A DNA stretch of 41,677 nt from Candidatus Cloacimonadota bacterium (GTDB taxonomy: Bacteria > Cloacimonadota > Cloacimonadia > Cloacimonadales > PWNZ01): assembly GCA_003564155.1 (NCBI GenBank), contig PWOA01000001.1, positions 1-41,677 on the forward strand, read 5' to 3'. This document shows, piece after piece, positions 26,633-35,653 of this stretch; positions within the stretch are counted from its first letter, which is position 1; each line of letters starts with the position of its first letter. Position numbers and translations under genes: made by a program. The notes beneath the pieces were generated by a model that saw only the letters and a program-made list of their open reading frames with translations, was not told the DNA's origin and searched no databases.

Positions 26633-26971
26633 ATGATTTTGTTCTTTTTATGTTTTATTCTCTTTATGGTTGGTCTGTATGGCATCATAATGCAAAGAAA
26701 TCTAATTAAAATTATCATAGGTCTCGCAATAATGGAATACAGTGTATTATTTTTTTTGATATTAATCGGTTATATAGATTCTGCTACTGCTCCCATTATA
26801 TCGGAATCTTTTGAAGAAGCCTTATTTGTAGATCCGCTACCACAAGCTATGGTTTTGACAGCAATTGTCATCGGACTAGCGACTAAAGCACTTATGCTAT
26901 CAGTCGCTATTCGATTATATAAAGAATACGGAACATTTGATATACGAAAAATGAATACTTTAAAAGGATAA
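26633..26971 (+). CDS. MrpC/MnhC/NuoK-like subunit
   Basis: The 112-residue protein has three transmembrane helices. It has the NuoK/MnhC-type helix LYGIIMQRNLIKIIIGLAIME and a second conserved run DPLPQAMVLTAIVIGLA, whose buried acidic residues lie on the ion path in complex I relatives. It starts one base after the previous stop and ends four bases before the MrpD-like gene. Confidence 0.9.
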   Translation: MILFFLCFILFMVGLYGIIMQRNLIKIIIGLAIMEYSVLFFLILIGYIDSATAPIISESFEEALFVDPLPQAMVLTAIVIGLATKALMLSVAIRLYKEYGTFDIRKMNTLKG

Positions 26972-26974
26972 ATT

Positions 26975-28501
26975 ATGTCTACATTGATCCCTTTATATAT
27001 TATCGTTCCTCTCGGGACAGCGTTCATAACGGTTTTTTTTGCAAAATGGTTACCTGGTTTGGGAAAATATCTGATAAATTTAGCATTACTATTTCTTACA
27101 GGATTAACCATATATTTGGTAATACATGAACCTCAGACTATGATTTACAGAGTAGGGGGTTTTACGGATGTTGCGAATATACCTATTGCAATTTTCTTGA
27201 TGATAGACGGCTTGACAAAAATACTATTACTGATCATATCTTTGGTAGGTTTATTCGTAGCTTTTTATTCTATCAAATATACAAAACAGTATACATGTGA
27301 AGGAAATTTCTATACTCTTTTTGGGTTGATGTTAGCTGGAATGTATGGAGTTGTTATCGCAGGAGACATATTTAATCTCTATGTTTTTTTAGAAATTGCT
27401 TCGATCTCCTCTTATGCATTAGTTGCTTTCGGGATCGAAAAGCAACAACTGGAAGCAACCTTCAAGTATCAGATATTAGGTGGAGTATCTTCGTTGATCA
27501 TCTTAACCGGAATAGGTTTCCTCTATTGGGCTACAGGAACTCTAAATATGCCTGACATTGCTACACAACTTCCTAAACACGATACATTTAACATCTTTGT
27601 CTCTGTTCTTCTTATAAGCGGTTTTGGTTTAAAAGCAGCAATGTTTCCTTTCCATTCTTGGCTGCCTGACGCCCATTCTTCAGCACCATCTCCCATATCG
27701 GCAATGCTCTCCGGGGTACTGATTAAAGCAATAGGTATATATGTTATTATACGTCTGTTTTTCAATGTTTTTTCTTTAAGTTATGAGATTGCAATGACAA
27801 TAACTGTTTTAGGGACCTTATCCATGATTATTGGAGTCCTTTTAGCCGTAGGACAGTGGGACTTTAAAAGATTATTAGCATATCATAGTATCAGTCAGAT
27901 GGGATATGTATTTTTAGGTATTGGAATCGGGATGTTGATCTTATCAACCGGTGGTGATGGAAAAATAGCAGCTTTATCCATCTTAGGAGGTCTTTTCCAT
28001 TTGATGAACCATTCGATTTTTAAAGCTTTATTATTTCTGAATGCCGGATCTGTAGAATATAGAACCGGAACGCGAAACCTTAGAAAAATGGGAGGTTTGG
28101 CTAGTAGAATGCCAATAACTTCAGCAACCTCTTTTATTGCTTCAATGTCTATTTCCGGGATACCGCCATTTAACGGATTCTTCAGTAAAATTATCATAAT
28201 AATTGCCGCTATTCAAGCAAGATATTATCTGCTGTCATTCTTTGCGGTAATCGTAAGTATAATCACTCTTGCTTCTTTCTCTAAAGTATTGAAATATGCT
28301 TTTGCAGGTAAAACACATGAAAAACATAATGAAATTAAAGAGGTCCCTGTCAGTATGTCTATTTCGATGACAGCACTGGCTTTGTTATGTTTATTAATGA
28401 GTCTATTAATAATTCCAAGTATCCGAGAAGTGTTTTTAACACCAGCAATAAACGTATTGTTAGAAACGAGCCAATATTCTGTATCGGCAATAGGTATATA
28501 A
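26975..28501 (+). CDS. MrpD/MbhH/NuoN-like antiporter subunit
   Basis: The 508-residue protein has about 14 transmembrane helices. Glu140 is present in the TM5 motif LYVFLEIASISSY, the TM7 lysine in GLKAAMFPFHSWLPDAH and the TM8 lysine in SGVLIKAIGIY. It therefore has the full set of ion-path residues that the NuoL-like paralogue at 23636 lacks in part. It should carry out the ion exchange coupled to hydrogenase turnover. Confidence 0.92.
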   Translation: MSTLIPLYIIVPLGTAFITVFFAKWLPGLGKYLINLALLFLTGLTIYLVIHEPQTMIYRVGGFTDVANIPIAIFLMIDGLTKILLLIISLVGLFVAFYSIKYTKQYTCEGNFYTLFGLMLAGMYGVVIAGDIFNLYVFLEIASISSYALVAFGIEKQQLEATFKYQILGGVSSLIILTGIGFLYWATGTLNMPDIATQLPKHDTFNIFVSVLLISGFGLKAAMFPFHSWLPDAHSSAPSPISAMLSGVLIKAIGIYVIIRLFFNVFSLSYEIAMTITVLGTLSMIIGVLLAVGQWDFKRLLAYHSISQMGYVFLGIGIGMLILSTGGDGKIAALSILGGLFHLMNHSIFKALLFLNAGSVEYRTGTRNLRKMGGLASRMPITSATSFIASMSISGIPPFNGFFSKIIIIIAAIQARYYLLSFFAVIVSIITLASFSKVLKYAFAGKTHEKHNEIKEVPVSMSISMTALALLCLLMSLLIIPSIREVFLTPAINVLLETSQYSVSAIGI

Positions 28502-28526
28502 TATTGTTATAAAAGAGGAGTAATAT

Positions 28527-29012
28527 ATGAAATATATAACACTATTTATTTGTATGTTATTGTTATGGTTGTTGCTAACATTTAACCTGCATAGTGCCAA
28601 CATCATAATCGGGATTGTTGCCAGTTTAGTAGTTATGATGCTGTTTGGGAATAAATTTTTTAAAGACTGGCAAAAATTCTATAATCCCTTAAGATATCTA
28701 TGGGGTATAGTATATTTGATTTTTTTCATATGGGAGTGCCTAAAAGCAAATTTTGATGTAGCTTATCGAGTTCTCAGTCCTAAAATGCCTATTAAACCGG
28801 GTATTTTAAAAGTAAAATGTACTCTAAAAAGTGATATAGCTAAGACATTCTTAGCTAACTCAATAACAATGACACCAGGAACTATAACCGTTGATGTAAT
28901 AGATAATCATCTTTTTGTTCATTGGATATATGTTAGTAGTCAAGATCCGAATGTTTACACAAAAAAGATAGCTGGACGTTTTGAAAAACTATTAAAAAAG
29001 GTGTTTGAATAA
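28527..29012 (+). CDS. MrpE/MnhE/MbhA-like subunit
   Basis: The 161-residue protein has two or three N-terminal transmembrane helices and a cytoplasmic C-terminal domain with the MnhE run LANSITMTPGTITVDVIDNHLFVHWI. It is part of the small Mrp subunit set E-F-G. Its end overlaps the next ATG by one base (TAATG), implying coupling. GAGGAG precedes the ATG. Confidence 0.92.
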   Translation: MKYITLFICMLLLWLLLTFNLHSANIIIGIVASLVVMMLFGNKFFKDWQKFYNPLRYLWGIVYLIFFIWECLKANFDVAYRVLSPKMPIKPGILKVKCTLKSDIAKTFLANSITMTPGTITVDVIDNHLFVHWIYVSSQDPNVYTKKIAGRFEKLLKKVFE

Positions 29013-29269
29013 TGATTAATATCCTATTATATGTACTGATTTTCTTAAGCTTTGTCTGCTTTATTCGTATCCTTTTCGGACCTTCTATGGCCGATAGAAT
29101 GGTTGCTATAGATATTTTTGGAACTTTGGTTGTAGGAATTTGTGTTCTCTTAGTTTACAAAACAGGCAGACTGTTTCTTATTGATATAGCGATCGCCTGG
29201 ATTCTTTTAAGTTTTATTGGAACTATAACTTTAGCAAAATATTTAACAAGGAAAAAATTAGATGAATAG
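29012..29269 (+). CDS. MrpF/MnhF/MbhB-like subunit
   Basis: The 85-residue protein has three transmembrane helices and the family motif GPSMADRMVAIDIFGTLVVG, whose acidic residue is conserved on the sodium path of Mrp complexes. It overlaps the MrpG-like gene by eight bases. Confidence 0.92.
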   Translation: MINILLYVLIFLSFVCFIRILFGPSMADRMVAIDIFGTLVVGICVLLVYKTGRLFLIDIAIAWILLSFIGTITLAKYLTRKKLDE

Positions 29270-29588
29270 TTTTAGTATTGCTCTATTAATTATCGGTGTT
29301 ACCTTCGATTTATTTGGATGCATAGGTCTAATTAGGCTGCCAGATATATACAATCGTTTGCAATCAGCAACCAAGTGTGTAACCTTAGGCACATGTAGTA
29401 TATTATTAAGCTTATTCATTCATTATGGTTTTACGCCAGTAGGTATTAAAGCTCTTATAGCTATACCATTATTATTCTTTGCCGCTACAGTAGGAGCTCA
29501 TGCTCTGAGTAGAGGTTCATATATTTACGGAATAAAAATGACAGATAAGACTATTAGGGACGACTATAAAAAAGAGTTTAAAAAGTAA
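29262..29588 (+). CDS. MrpG/MnhG/MbhC-like subunit
   Basis: The 108-residue protein has three transmembrane helices and the typical MnhG stretches GLIRLPDIYNRLQSATKCVTLGT and PLLFFAATVGAHALSRG. It closes the E-F-G triplet, which here follows the MrpD-like gene, whereas in Pyrococcus mbh it comes first. Confidence 0.92.
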   Translation: MNSFSIALLIIGVTFDLFGCIGLIRLPDIYNRLQSATKCVTLGTCSILLSLFIHYGFTPVGIKALIAIPLLFFAATVGAHALSRGSYIYGIKMTDKTIRDDYKKEFKK

Positions 29589-29685
29589 TTTTACAATTAA
29601 ATACGGATTTATAATTACTCGTCTGTTAGTATAACGGATCAAGTATCTGAATAAAAGATCTAGTTTAGATAAAGGAAGTAGAAAG

Positions 29686-30300
29686 ATGAGATATCCAAAA
29701 TTACGAGAAGTAAAAGAAGCAGTTATTTCGTTATTTTCAAAACCGTACACTTCAAACTATCCTAAAGGAGACTTTAAACCATTTCCTGATTATCGTGGGA
29801 AGCCTGTCGTTGATGAAGATAATTGTGTAGGTTGTGAAACATGCGCTAACGTTTGCCCCTCTAATGCAATAACAAATGAAGATAATAAGAATACTCGTAC
29901 ACGAACAATTACTCGTGATTATGGTCAATGTATCTTTTGTGGTCAATGTGAAGAACATTGTATCACTGGTAAAGGTGTAAAATTATCTGATCAGATCTAT
30001 GACTTAGCATGTACCAAAAGAGATGAAATAGTCGAAAAACAAGAAAGAGAATTACTGATATGTAATAACTGTGAGGCTATTATTACCACAAAAGATCACA
30101 TGCGGTTTATTCACGAAAAATTAGGTCCTTTCGCCTATTCTTCTGTAATTAATCTAAATATTTTAAATGAAAGATTAAAATTATTAGGTTCGGGAGATAC
30201 AAATGTCAAACTGAGAGACGGCTTGAAGCGTAAAGACTCCTTCAACATCCTCTGCCCAAATTGCAATCGTCAATTACAAGTAAAAAACTTTGATAAATAG
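29686..30300 (+). CDS. NuoI/HycF/MbhN-like 4Fe-4S subunit
   Basis: The 204-residue peripheral subunit has two ferredoxin clusters, CVGCETCANVCP and CIFCGQCEEHC. The C-terminal extension has CNNC (near residue 126) and CPNC (near 193), a possible zinc or Fe-S site similar to the C-terminal part of HycF. It should feed electrons to the NuoB-like subunit. It is the last structural gene of the complex; AAGGAAG lies upstream. Confidence 0.88.
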   Translation: MRYPKLREVKEAVISLFSKPYTSNYPKGDFKPFPDYRGKPVVDEDNCVGCETCANVCPSNAITNEDNKNTRTRTITRDYGQCIFCGQCEEHCITGKGVKLSDQIYDLACTKRDEIVEKQERELLICNNCEAIITTKDHMRFIHEKLGPFAYSSVINLNILNERLKLLGSGDTNVKLRDGLKRKDSFNILCPNCNRQLQVKNFDK

Positions 30301-30380
30301 TATAAAACGCTCAATATTCTTCTAAGTACTTTATCACTGAAGCTTTATTACTGAACAAGTCAATATACGGAGGATACACC

Positions 30381-30830
30381 ATGGATAATTATTTAGCGTC
30401 ACTATTAAATAATAAAGCTAATACAATCCTATTCGTAGGTGTTGGTAACCGTATGAAAAGCGATGATGCCGTAGGGGTATATATATGTGACAATATCAAG
30501 GAAAATGAACGGATAAAATCGCTAGTTGTTGAAAGTGGAATTGAAAGATATGTTGGAAAAATAAATTCGCTTACAAAAGATATATTAGTTTTAGTAGATT
30601 GTACGGATTTTGATAAAGAACCGGGATATAGTAAGTTGGTACCACTAGATACTATCCAGGACAATACGGTTAATACCCACACAATATCGTTAAACAGATT
30701 AGCAGAATTTTTCCCTGTGAAAACCTATATCTTGGGAATTCAACCTGAATACATAGGTTATGGAGAAGAATTGACTCCAAGTATCTACAAAAAAGCTCAG
30801 GAAATAATAATGCAGATTAACAGGTGTTAA
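30381..30830 (+). CDS. [NiFe] hydrogenase maturation endopeptidase (HycI/HyaD family)
   Basis: The 149-residue protease has the family start GVGNRMKSDDAVGVYICD (metal-sensing Asp29), a central LVDCTDFD and a later histidine in NTHTISL, the three nickel-probing positions of HycI. It removes the C-terminal tail of the large subunit after nickel insertion; the predicted cut is R363|M364 of the subunit encoded at 22438. GGAGG precedes the ATG. It begins the maturation part of the operon. Confidence 0.9.
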   Translation: MDNYLASLLNNKANTILFVGVGNRMKSDDAVGVYICDNIKENERIKSLVVESGIERYVGKINSLTKDILVLVDCTDFDKEPGYSKLVPLDTIQDNTVNTHTISLNRLAEFFPVKTYILGIQPEYIGYGEELTPSIYKKAQEIIMQINRC

Positions 30831-30834
30831 CACT

Positions 30835-33072
30835 ATGTTGCGAATAGAAATTAATGGAATCGTTCAGGGAGTCGGATTTCGTCCTTTTGTCTTTAATCTG
30901 GCTAACAACCTTAATTTAAAGGGGTATGTACTCAATTCTAACGATGGTATTGAGGTAGAGGCAGAAGGATCAAATGACGCTATAGAGGCATTTATTCAAG
31001 GAATACAAACAAACACGCCTAGGGCTGCAAAGATTGACCAATTCTCTTTAAAGATTCTTCCGGATAATGGCTACAATGTATTCGAAATTCGCCAAAGTAA
31101 GATAAATACCGGTTCAACACATATTTCACCTGATCTGGCTATCTGCTCGGATTGTATCCGAGAACTTGAAAATCCAAACGATTATCGTTATAAATTCCCC
31201 TTCATAAATTGTACAAACTGCGGTCCCAGATACTCCATAATTGAAAAAACTCCTTATGATCGTCCGACAACTTCAATGAAGAATTTTTATATGTGTGAAT
31301 ACTGTAGAAATGAATATAATAATCCGGGTAACCGTAGATTTCACGCTCAACCTATCGCTTGTCATCAATGTGGTCCGGAACTCAATTTTTTAGATAATAA
31401 AATGAATCCTCTCTCCGGTGACCCCATAGATAATTGTCTTTCAGCATTGAATGATGGGAAAATTGTCGGAATTAAAGGAGTTGGTGGTTTTCATATTGCA
31501 TGTGATGCAACAAATGAAAAAGCTGTTATTAAACTGAGAAAACGTAAGGATAGACCTGCAAAACCTTTTGCCTTAATGTGTTCTTTAAATAATGTATTAA
31601 ATATTGTCGAGTGTTCTCCTTTCGAGATTCATTTACTGCAAGATTCTGCCGCACCTATAGTCCTTCTTGCTAAAACCAAACAAAGTATTTTGGCGAAATC
31701 TGTTGCACCGCATAACCCTTACTTAGGAATTATGATACCTTATGCACCGCATCAGTATCAATTATTCAAAAATCAAGACCTTTACTTGGTTATGACTTCA
31801 GGAAATATTAATGATGATCCTATAGCTATTGATGAAAGAAAATTAACAAGTTTATGTGACTTTTTTCTAACTCATAACCGCCCAATTCTTAATAGAAACG
31901 ATGATTCAGTGATGATGCCCGTAAACAAAGGGAAAAACATCTTGCTTCGGCGATCACGAGGATATATACCAACACCATTATCTCTACCTTTTAATACTAT
32001 TCCTACCCTAGGTACCGGAGCTGAAATGAAGCTCACCTTTGCTCTTACTAATAACAGATCGGTCTATGTTTCACCTTATATTGGAAATAATAACAATAAA
32101 GAGACCGAGGATTTTTATAAAAATACTATTAAAAAATACCGAAATTGGTTCAATATTGTACCTCAAATAGCCGCTTGTGATTTGCATCCTGATTATTTTA
32201 CTACCCATTATGCCGAAACACTTAACATCCCTATAATAAAAACCCAACATCATCATGCTCATATTGCAGCCATCATGGCTGAATACGCTTTGGATGAAGC
32301 AGTTATAGGTATTTCTTATGACGGTAGCGGCTATGGCGATGATGGAGCTATTTGGGGCGGAGAAATATTTATTGCAGATTATTGTAAATATTATAGAGAA
32401 TTCCATCTTAACTATATGCCTTTAGCAGGTGGAGATGTATCTATAAAATACCCCAAACGAATAGCATTTACTTATCTATCTTATGCACGAGAAGATAACG
32501 ACTTTTTGCCTGACATTTCAAAACTGGAAGAAAAGGTAATTAGCCAACAAATAACCAATAATTTTAACATCTATCAAACATCAAGCATGGGAAGATTATT
32601 CGATTGCGTTTCAGCAATGATAGGAATATTTACTGAAATCTCTTTTGAAGCTCAATCAGCTATGGCTTTAGAATTTCTTTGTGGTAAAGAATCACTAGAT
32701 ATTGTTGAACCTTATCCCTATACGATAGCTAATCATGAAATAAATATTATACCTCTTATTAAGGAAATTAAAAAGGACATATTAAACCATACATCAAAAA
32801 ATATAATCGCTTTGAAATTTCATAAAACAATAATAAACTTTTCCGTAGAAGCCGTTAATATAATAGCTCAGAAAACAGGTTTAAGTAAAGTTGTCCTCTC
32901 AGGGGGAGTTATGCAAAACAGAGTTTTATTACAAGGTCTTTTCACGGAAATGCAAAAAAATAACATGAAAGTCTATTATGCTTCAAGCTTACCGGCTAAT
33001 GATGGATCAGTTTCGGTAGGTCAAGCTATTATTGCAAATAAGATAATTAATAATCATAAAAGCTGCTTATAG
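30835..33072 (+). CDS. hypF: Carbamoyltransferase HypF
   Basis: The 745-residue protein has an N-terminal acylphosphatase domain (GIVQGVGFRPFVFNLA). Two zinc-finger pairs follow (CSDCIRE...CTNCGPRY and CEYCRNEY...CHQCGPEL), then a YrdC-like domain and a C-terminal Kae1/TobZ-like domain with TQHHHAHIAA and YDGSGYGDDGAIWGGE. It activates carbamoyl phosphate and transfers the carbamoyl group to the C-terminal cysteine of HypE, starting cyanide-ligand synthesis. It starts four bases after the endopeptidase gene. Confidence 0.97.
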   Translation: MLRIEINGIVQGVGFRPFVFNLANNLNLKGYVLNSNDGIEVEAEGSNDAIEAFIQGIQTNTPRAAKIDQFSLKILPDNGYNVFEIRQSKINTGSTHISPDLAICSDCIRELENPNDYRYKFPFINCTNCGPRYSIIEKTPYDRPTTSMKNFYMCEYCRNEYNNPGNRRFHAQPIACHQCGPELNFLDNKMNPLSGDPIDNCLSALNDGKIVGIKGVGGFHIACDATNEKAVIKLRKRKDRPAKPFALMCSLNNVLNIVECSPFEIHLLQDSAAPIVLLAKTKQSILAKSVAPHNPYLGIMIPYAPHQYQLFKNQDLYLVMTSGNINDDPIAIDERKLTSLCDFFLTHNRPILNRNDDSVMMPVNKGKNILLRRSRGYIPTPLSLPFNTIPTLGTGAEMKLTFALTNNRSVYVSPYIGNNNNKETEDFYKNTIKKYRNWFNIVPQIAACDLHPDYFTTHYAETLNIPIIKTQHHHAHIAAIMAEYALDEAVIGISYDGSGYGDDGAIWGGEIFIADYCKYYREFHLNYMPLAGGDVSIKYPKRIAFTYLSYAREDNDFLPDISKLEEKVISQQITNNFNIYQTSSMGRLFDCVSAMIGIFTEISFEAQSAMALEFLCGKESLDIVEPYPYTIANHEINIIPLIKEIKKDILNHTSKNIIALKFHKTIINFSVEAVNIIAQKTGLSKVVLSGGVMQNRVLLQGLFTEMQKNNMKVYYASSLPANDGSVSVGQAIIANKIINNHKSCL

Positions 33073-33131
33073 AATAAGTAGCATAATACCGGTAAAAAAG
33101 ATAATAACGCTACAGCAAAGAAAGAGGTGAT

Positions 33132-33368
33132 ATGTGTTTAGCCATACCAGGTAAATTAATTGAAAAAAAAGATGATGAAACGGGCATCGTCGATTTGGGA
33201 GGTATAAAGAAAAAGATTTGTTTAACTTTTATTCCTTCGGTTACAGTAGGAGATTGGATTATAATTCATACCGGTTTTGGCTTAGAAATTATGTCTGAAG
33301 ATAATGCCTTAGAAATGATTAACTTATTACATGAAGCAAAAAATATGGAAACTAAGACGAGATTATGA
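33132..33368 (+). CDS. hypC: Hydrogenase assembly chaperone HypC
   Basis: The 78-residue protein begins MCLAIPGKL; Cys2, exposed after removal of Met1, holds the Fe(CN)2CO unit together with HypD. The family pattern continues with the VGDWIIIHTGFGLEIM run. GAGGTG precedes the ATG. It directly precedes hypD. Confidence 0.95.
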   Translation: MCLAIPGKLIEKKDDETGIVDLGGIKKKICLTFIPSVTVGDWIIIHTGFGLEIMSEDNALEMINLLHEAKNMETKTRL

Positions 33369-33411
33369 AAAGCTTATTATCTCAGTCATATTAATGCTTC
33401 AACCATATATT

Positions 33412-34560
33412 ATGATGAATTTGAATAATTATCGGGACCCACAAATTGTAAGGCAAATAGTAGATAGTCTTGCCGATTACGACAAAACTGTGAAAATTAT
33501 GGAGGTGTGCGGCACTCACACGATGGCCTTGGGTAAATGGGGTATTCGTGACCTTTTGCCAAAAAATATTAAGCTTCTCTCCGGTCCCGGCTGCCCGGTT
33601 TGTGTGGCTTCACCTGATTTAATTGACAGTTTAATTTGTTTAGAAAAAGATGTAATTATAGCAACATTCGGAGACTTACTACGTGTCCCCGGTTCCTTAG
33701 GAACTTTAGAACAAGCACAAGCAAAAGGAGCAGACATAAGGATTATCTATTCGCCTCTTGAGCTTTTTGAGCTAGCAAAGAAAAAGGAAACAATCTTCGT
33801 CGGGATTGGATTTGAAACTACAATACCAGGGATAGCGTACATCACCCTAGAAGCAAAAAAGAATAATCTTACAAATTTGTCCATATTACCGCATTTTAAA
33901 CTTATCCCTCCCGCTTTAAAGGCTTTGATCTCTGATGAACAAGTAGAAATTGACGCGTTTATTCTTCCAGGACATGTTAGCATAATTACCGGCGTAGAAG
34001 CATATTCTTTTTTACCGGAAAAATATAATATAGGAGGGGTTGTTGCCGGTTTTGAACCTGTAGATATTTTATTAGCAATTAAAAAACTGTTAGAACAAAT
34101 GGACCATCCGAGAATCTTTAATGAGTACAGCAGAGTAGTCACCAAATCAGGCAATAAACATGCTAAGTTAATTATGAATAAAGTCTTTGCAGTTACCGGT
34201 GCTCTGTGGCGAGGTTTAGGTTGGATCTCTAATTCCGGTTTAGAGATGCAGCAAGAGTTTTCAATGTTTGATGCAACTAAGAAGTACGATTTAAAATATG
34301 GAATAAATGATAGATTTAAAGATAATATTAATGTTGATACCGGTACTTCATTCCATACTAACGCTAACCCAATCAATGATAAATGTAGATGCAATGATGT
34401 TCTCAAAGGTAAGATAATCCCATTAGAATGTTCATTATTTGATAAAGTCTGTTCTCCTTATAATCCAATAGGACCTTGTATGGTTTCCTCTGAAGGGAGC
34501 TGTGCAGCCTATCATAGATATGAAATTAAAGGCAACAAGCAAAATAGAAATAATATTTAG
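33412..34560 (+). CDS. hypD: Hydrogenase maturation protein HypD
   Basis: HypD is the Fe-S scaffold on which the Fe(CN)2CO unit is built. The motifs CGTHTMALGKWGIRDLLP, GPGCPVC, GFETTIPG and the C-terminal cysteines (C(R)C, ECSLFDKVC, GPCMVSSEGSC) are all present. I choose the ATG at 33412 (382 residues, close to the usual length, just before NNYRDPQIV). The frame is open back to 33331 inside hypC and no start has a good ribosome site, so coupling to hypC translation is likely and the true start is uncertain. Confidence 0.93.
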   Translation: MMNLNNYRDPQIVRQIVDSLADYDKTVKIMEVCGTHTMALGKWGIRDLLPKNIKLLSGPGCPVCVASPDLIDSLICLEKDVIIATFGDLLRVPGSLGTLEQAQAKGADIRIIYSPLELFELAKKKETIFVGIGFETTIPGIAYITLEAKKNNLTNLSILPHFKLIPPALKALISDEQVEIDAFILPGHVSIITGVEAYSFLPEKYNIGGVVAGFEPVDILLAIKKLLEQMDHPRIFNEYSRVVTKSGNKHAKLIMNKVFAVTGALWRGLGWISNSGLEMQQEFSMFDATKKYDLKYGINDRFKDNINVDTGTSFHTNANPINDKCRCNDVLKGKIIPLECSLFDKVCSPYNPIGPCMVSSEGSCAAYHRYEIKGNKQNRNNI

Positions 34561-34580
34561 CTGTTGTTCATCTATTGATT

Positions 34581-35582
34581 ATGAAAAATGATATAATAAC
34601 TCTTGCACATGGTAGCGGAGCCGGTCTGACCAATCAGCTAATAAAGGAAGTGTTCAACAGCCAGTTCAAACTTCCTTCATTAGATGATTCAGTGCAAATA
34701 AACCCTCCGCATCAACAACTCCTCAAAACAGTTGCTACTACCGATGCTTTTGTTGTCAAACCACTCTTCTTTCCGGGAGGTGATATTGGAAAACTTTCCA
34801 TATGTGGAACAGTCAATGACTTGAGTATGTCCGGAGCAATACCGGCTTATATATTAGCATGTTTTATTATTGAAGAAGGATTTAGCATCTCTAATCTTAA
34901 AATGATTGTACATTCAATGCAAGAAGCTGCAGATGAATCAGGTGTAAGAATAGTAGCTGGTGACACTAAAGTTGTCGAAAGAGGAAAATGTGATGGTCTC
35001 TATATTACTACCTCAGGGATCGGTTATGTATCCAATGAGACAAACTTATCTGTTAAAAATATTGCAGTTAATGACAAAATTGTAGTTAATGGAACTTTGG
35101 CGGATCATAGTATAGCAATAATAAATGTTCGTCAAGAATTAGATTTAGATCCTGCACCTACCAGTGATTGTGCACCTTTGGTAGAGTTGATACAGCTTAT
35201 GACAACTACTAAAAGTCTTAAGTTTGCTCGAGACGCTACTAGGGGTGGAGTAGTTACCATATTAAACGAAGTCTACTGTGAAATCGGACTGGGTATGATA
35301 ATCGAAGAAGAGCTCATACCGGTCAAACAATCAACTACTGCAATATGTGATATGTTGGGCTTAGATCCTCTTTATATGGCCAACGAAGGTAAATTTATTG
35401 CCTTTATACCTTCTGAAAATCAAAACATAGTTAATGAATTAAAAAAACAAAAGTATGGTAAGGAAGCTACCGTAATCGGTTATGTTACCGACGAAGTAGA
35501 CGGTGTCTATTTAAGAACTTCTTTAGGTGGATTACGCCCTTTAAGAATGTTAGCTTCTGACCCTTTACCAAGGATATGCTAG
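34581..35582 (+). CDS. hypE: Carbamoyl-dehydratase HypE
   Basis: The 333-residue PurM-like ATPase begins ITLAHGSGAGL and ends DPLPRIC, the invariant C-terminal cysteine that HypF carbamoylates and HypE dehydrates to a thiocyanate. Internal family runs include GGDIGKLSICGTVNDLSM and RDATRGGVVTILNE. The ATG at 34581 is preferred over a TTG six bases upstream. It follows hypD after 20 bases. Confidence 0.96.
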   Translation: MKNDIITLAHGSGAGLTNQLIKEVFNSQFKLPSLDDSVQINPPHQQLLKTVATTDAFVVKPLFFPGGDIGKLSICGTVNDLSMSGAIPAYILACFIIEEGFSISNLKMIVHSMQEAADESGVRIVAGDTKVVERGKCDGLYITTSGIGYVSNETNLSVKNIAVNDKIVVNGTLADHSIAIINVRQELDLDPAPTSDCAPLVELIQLMTTTKSLKFARDATRGGVVTILNEVYCEIGLGMIIEEELIPVKQSTTAICDMLGLDPLYMANEGKFIAFIPSENQNIVNELKKQKYGKEATVIGYVTDEVDGVYLRTSLGGLRPLRMLASDPLPRIC

Positions 35583-35653
35583 TCTAATGAAATATAAAGA
35601 ACAAAACATAAACATAATTGAGATTACAGAAAATATCAAGGAAAAGATAGATT

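Noticed and set aside
33747-34406. 219-codon minus-strand frame opposite hypD
   Set aside because: It lies entirely over the conserved hypD gene and its translation shows no family features.
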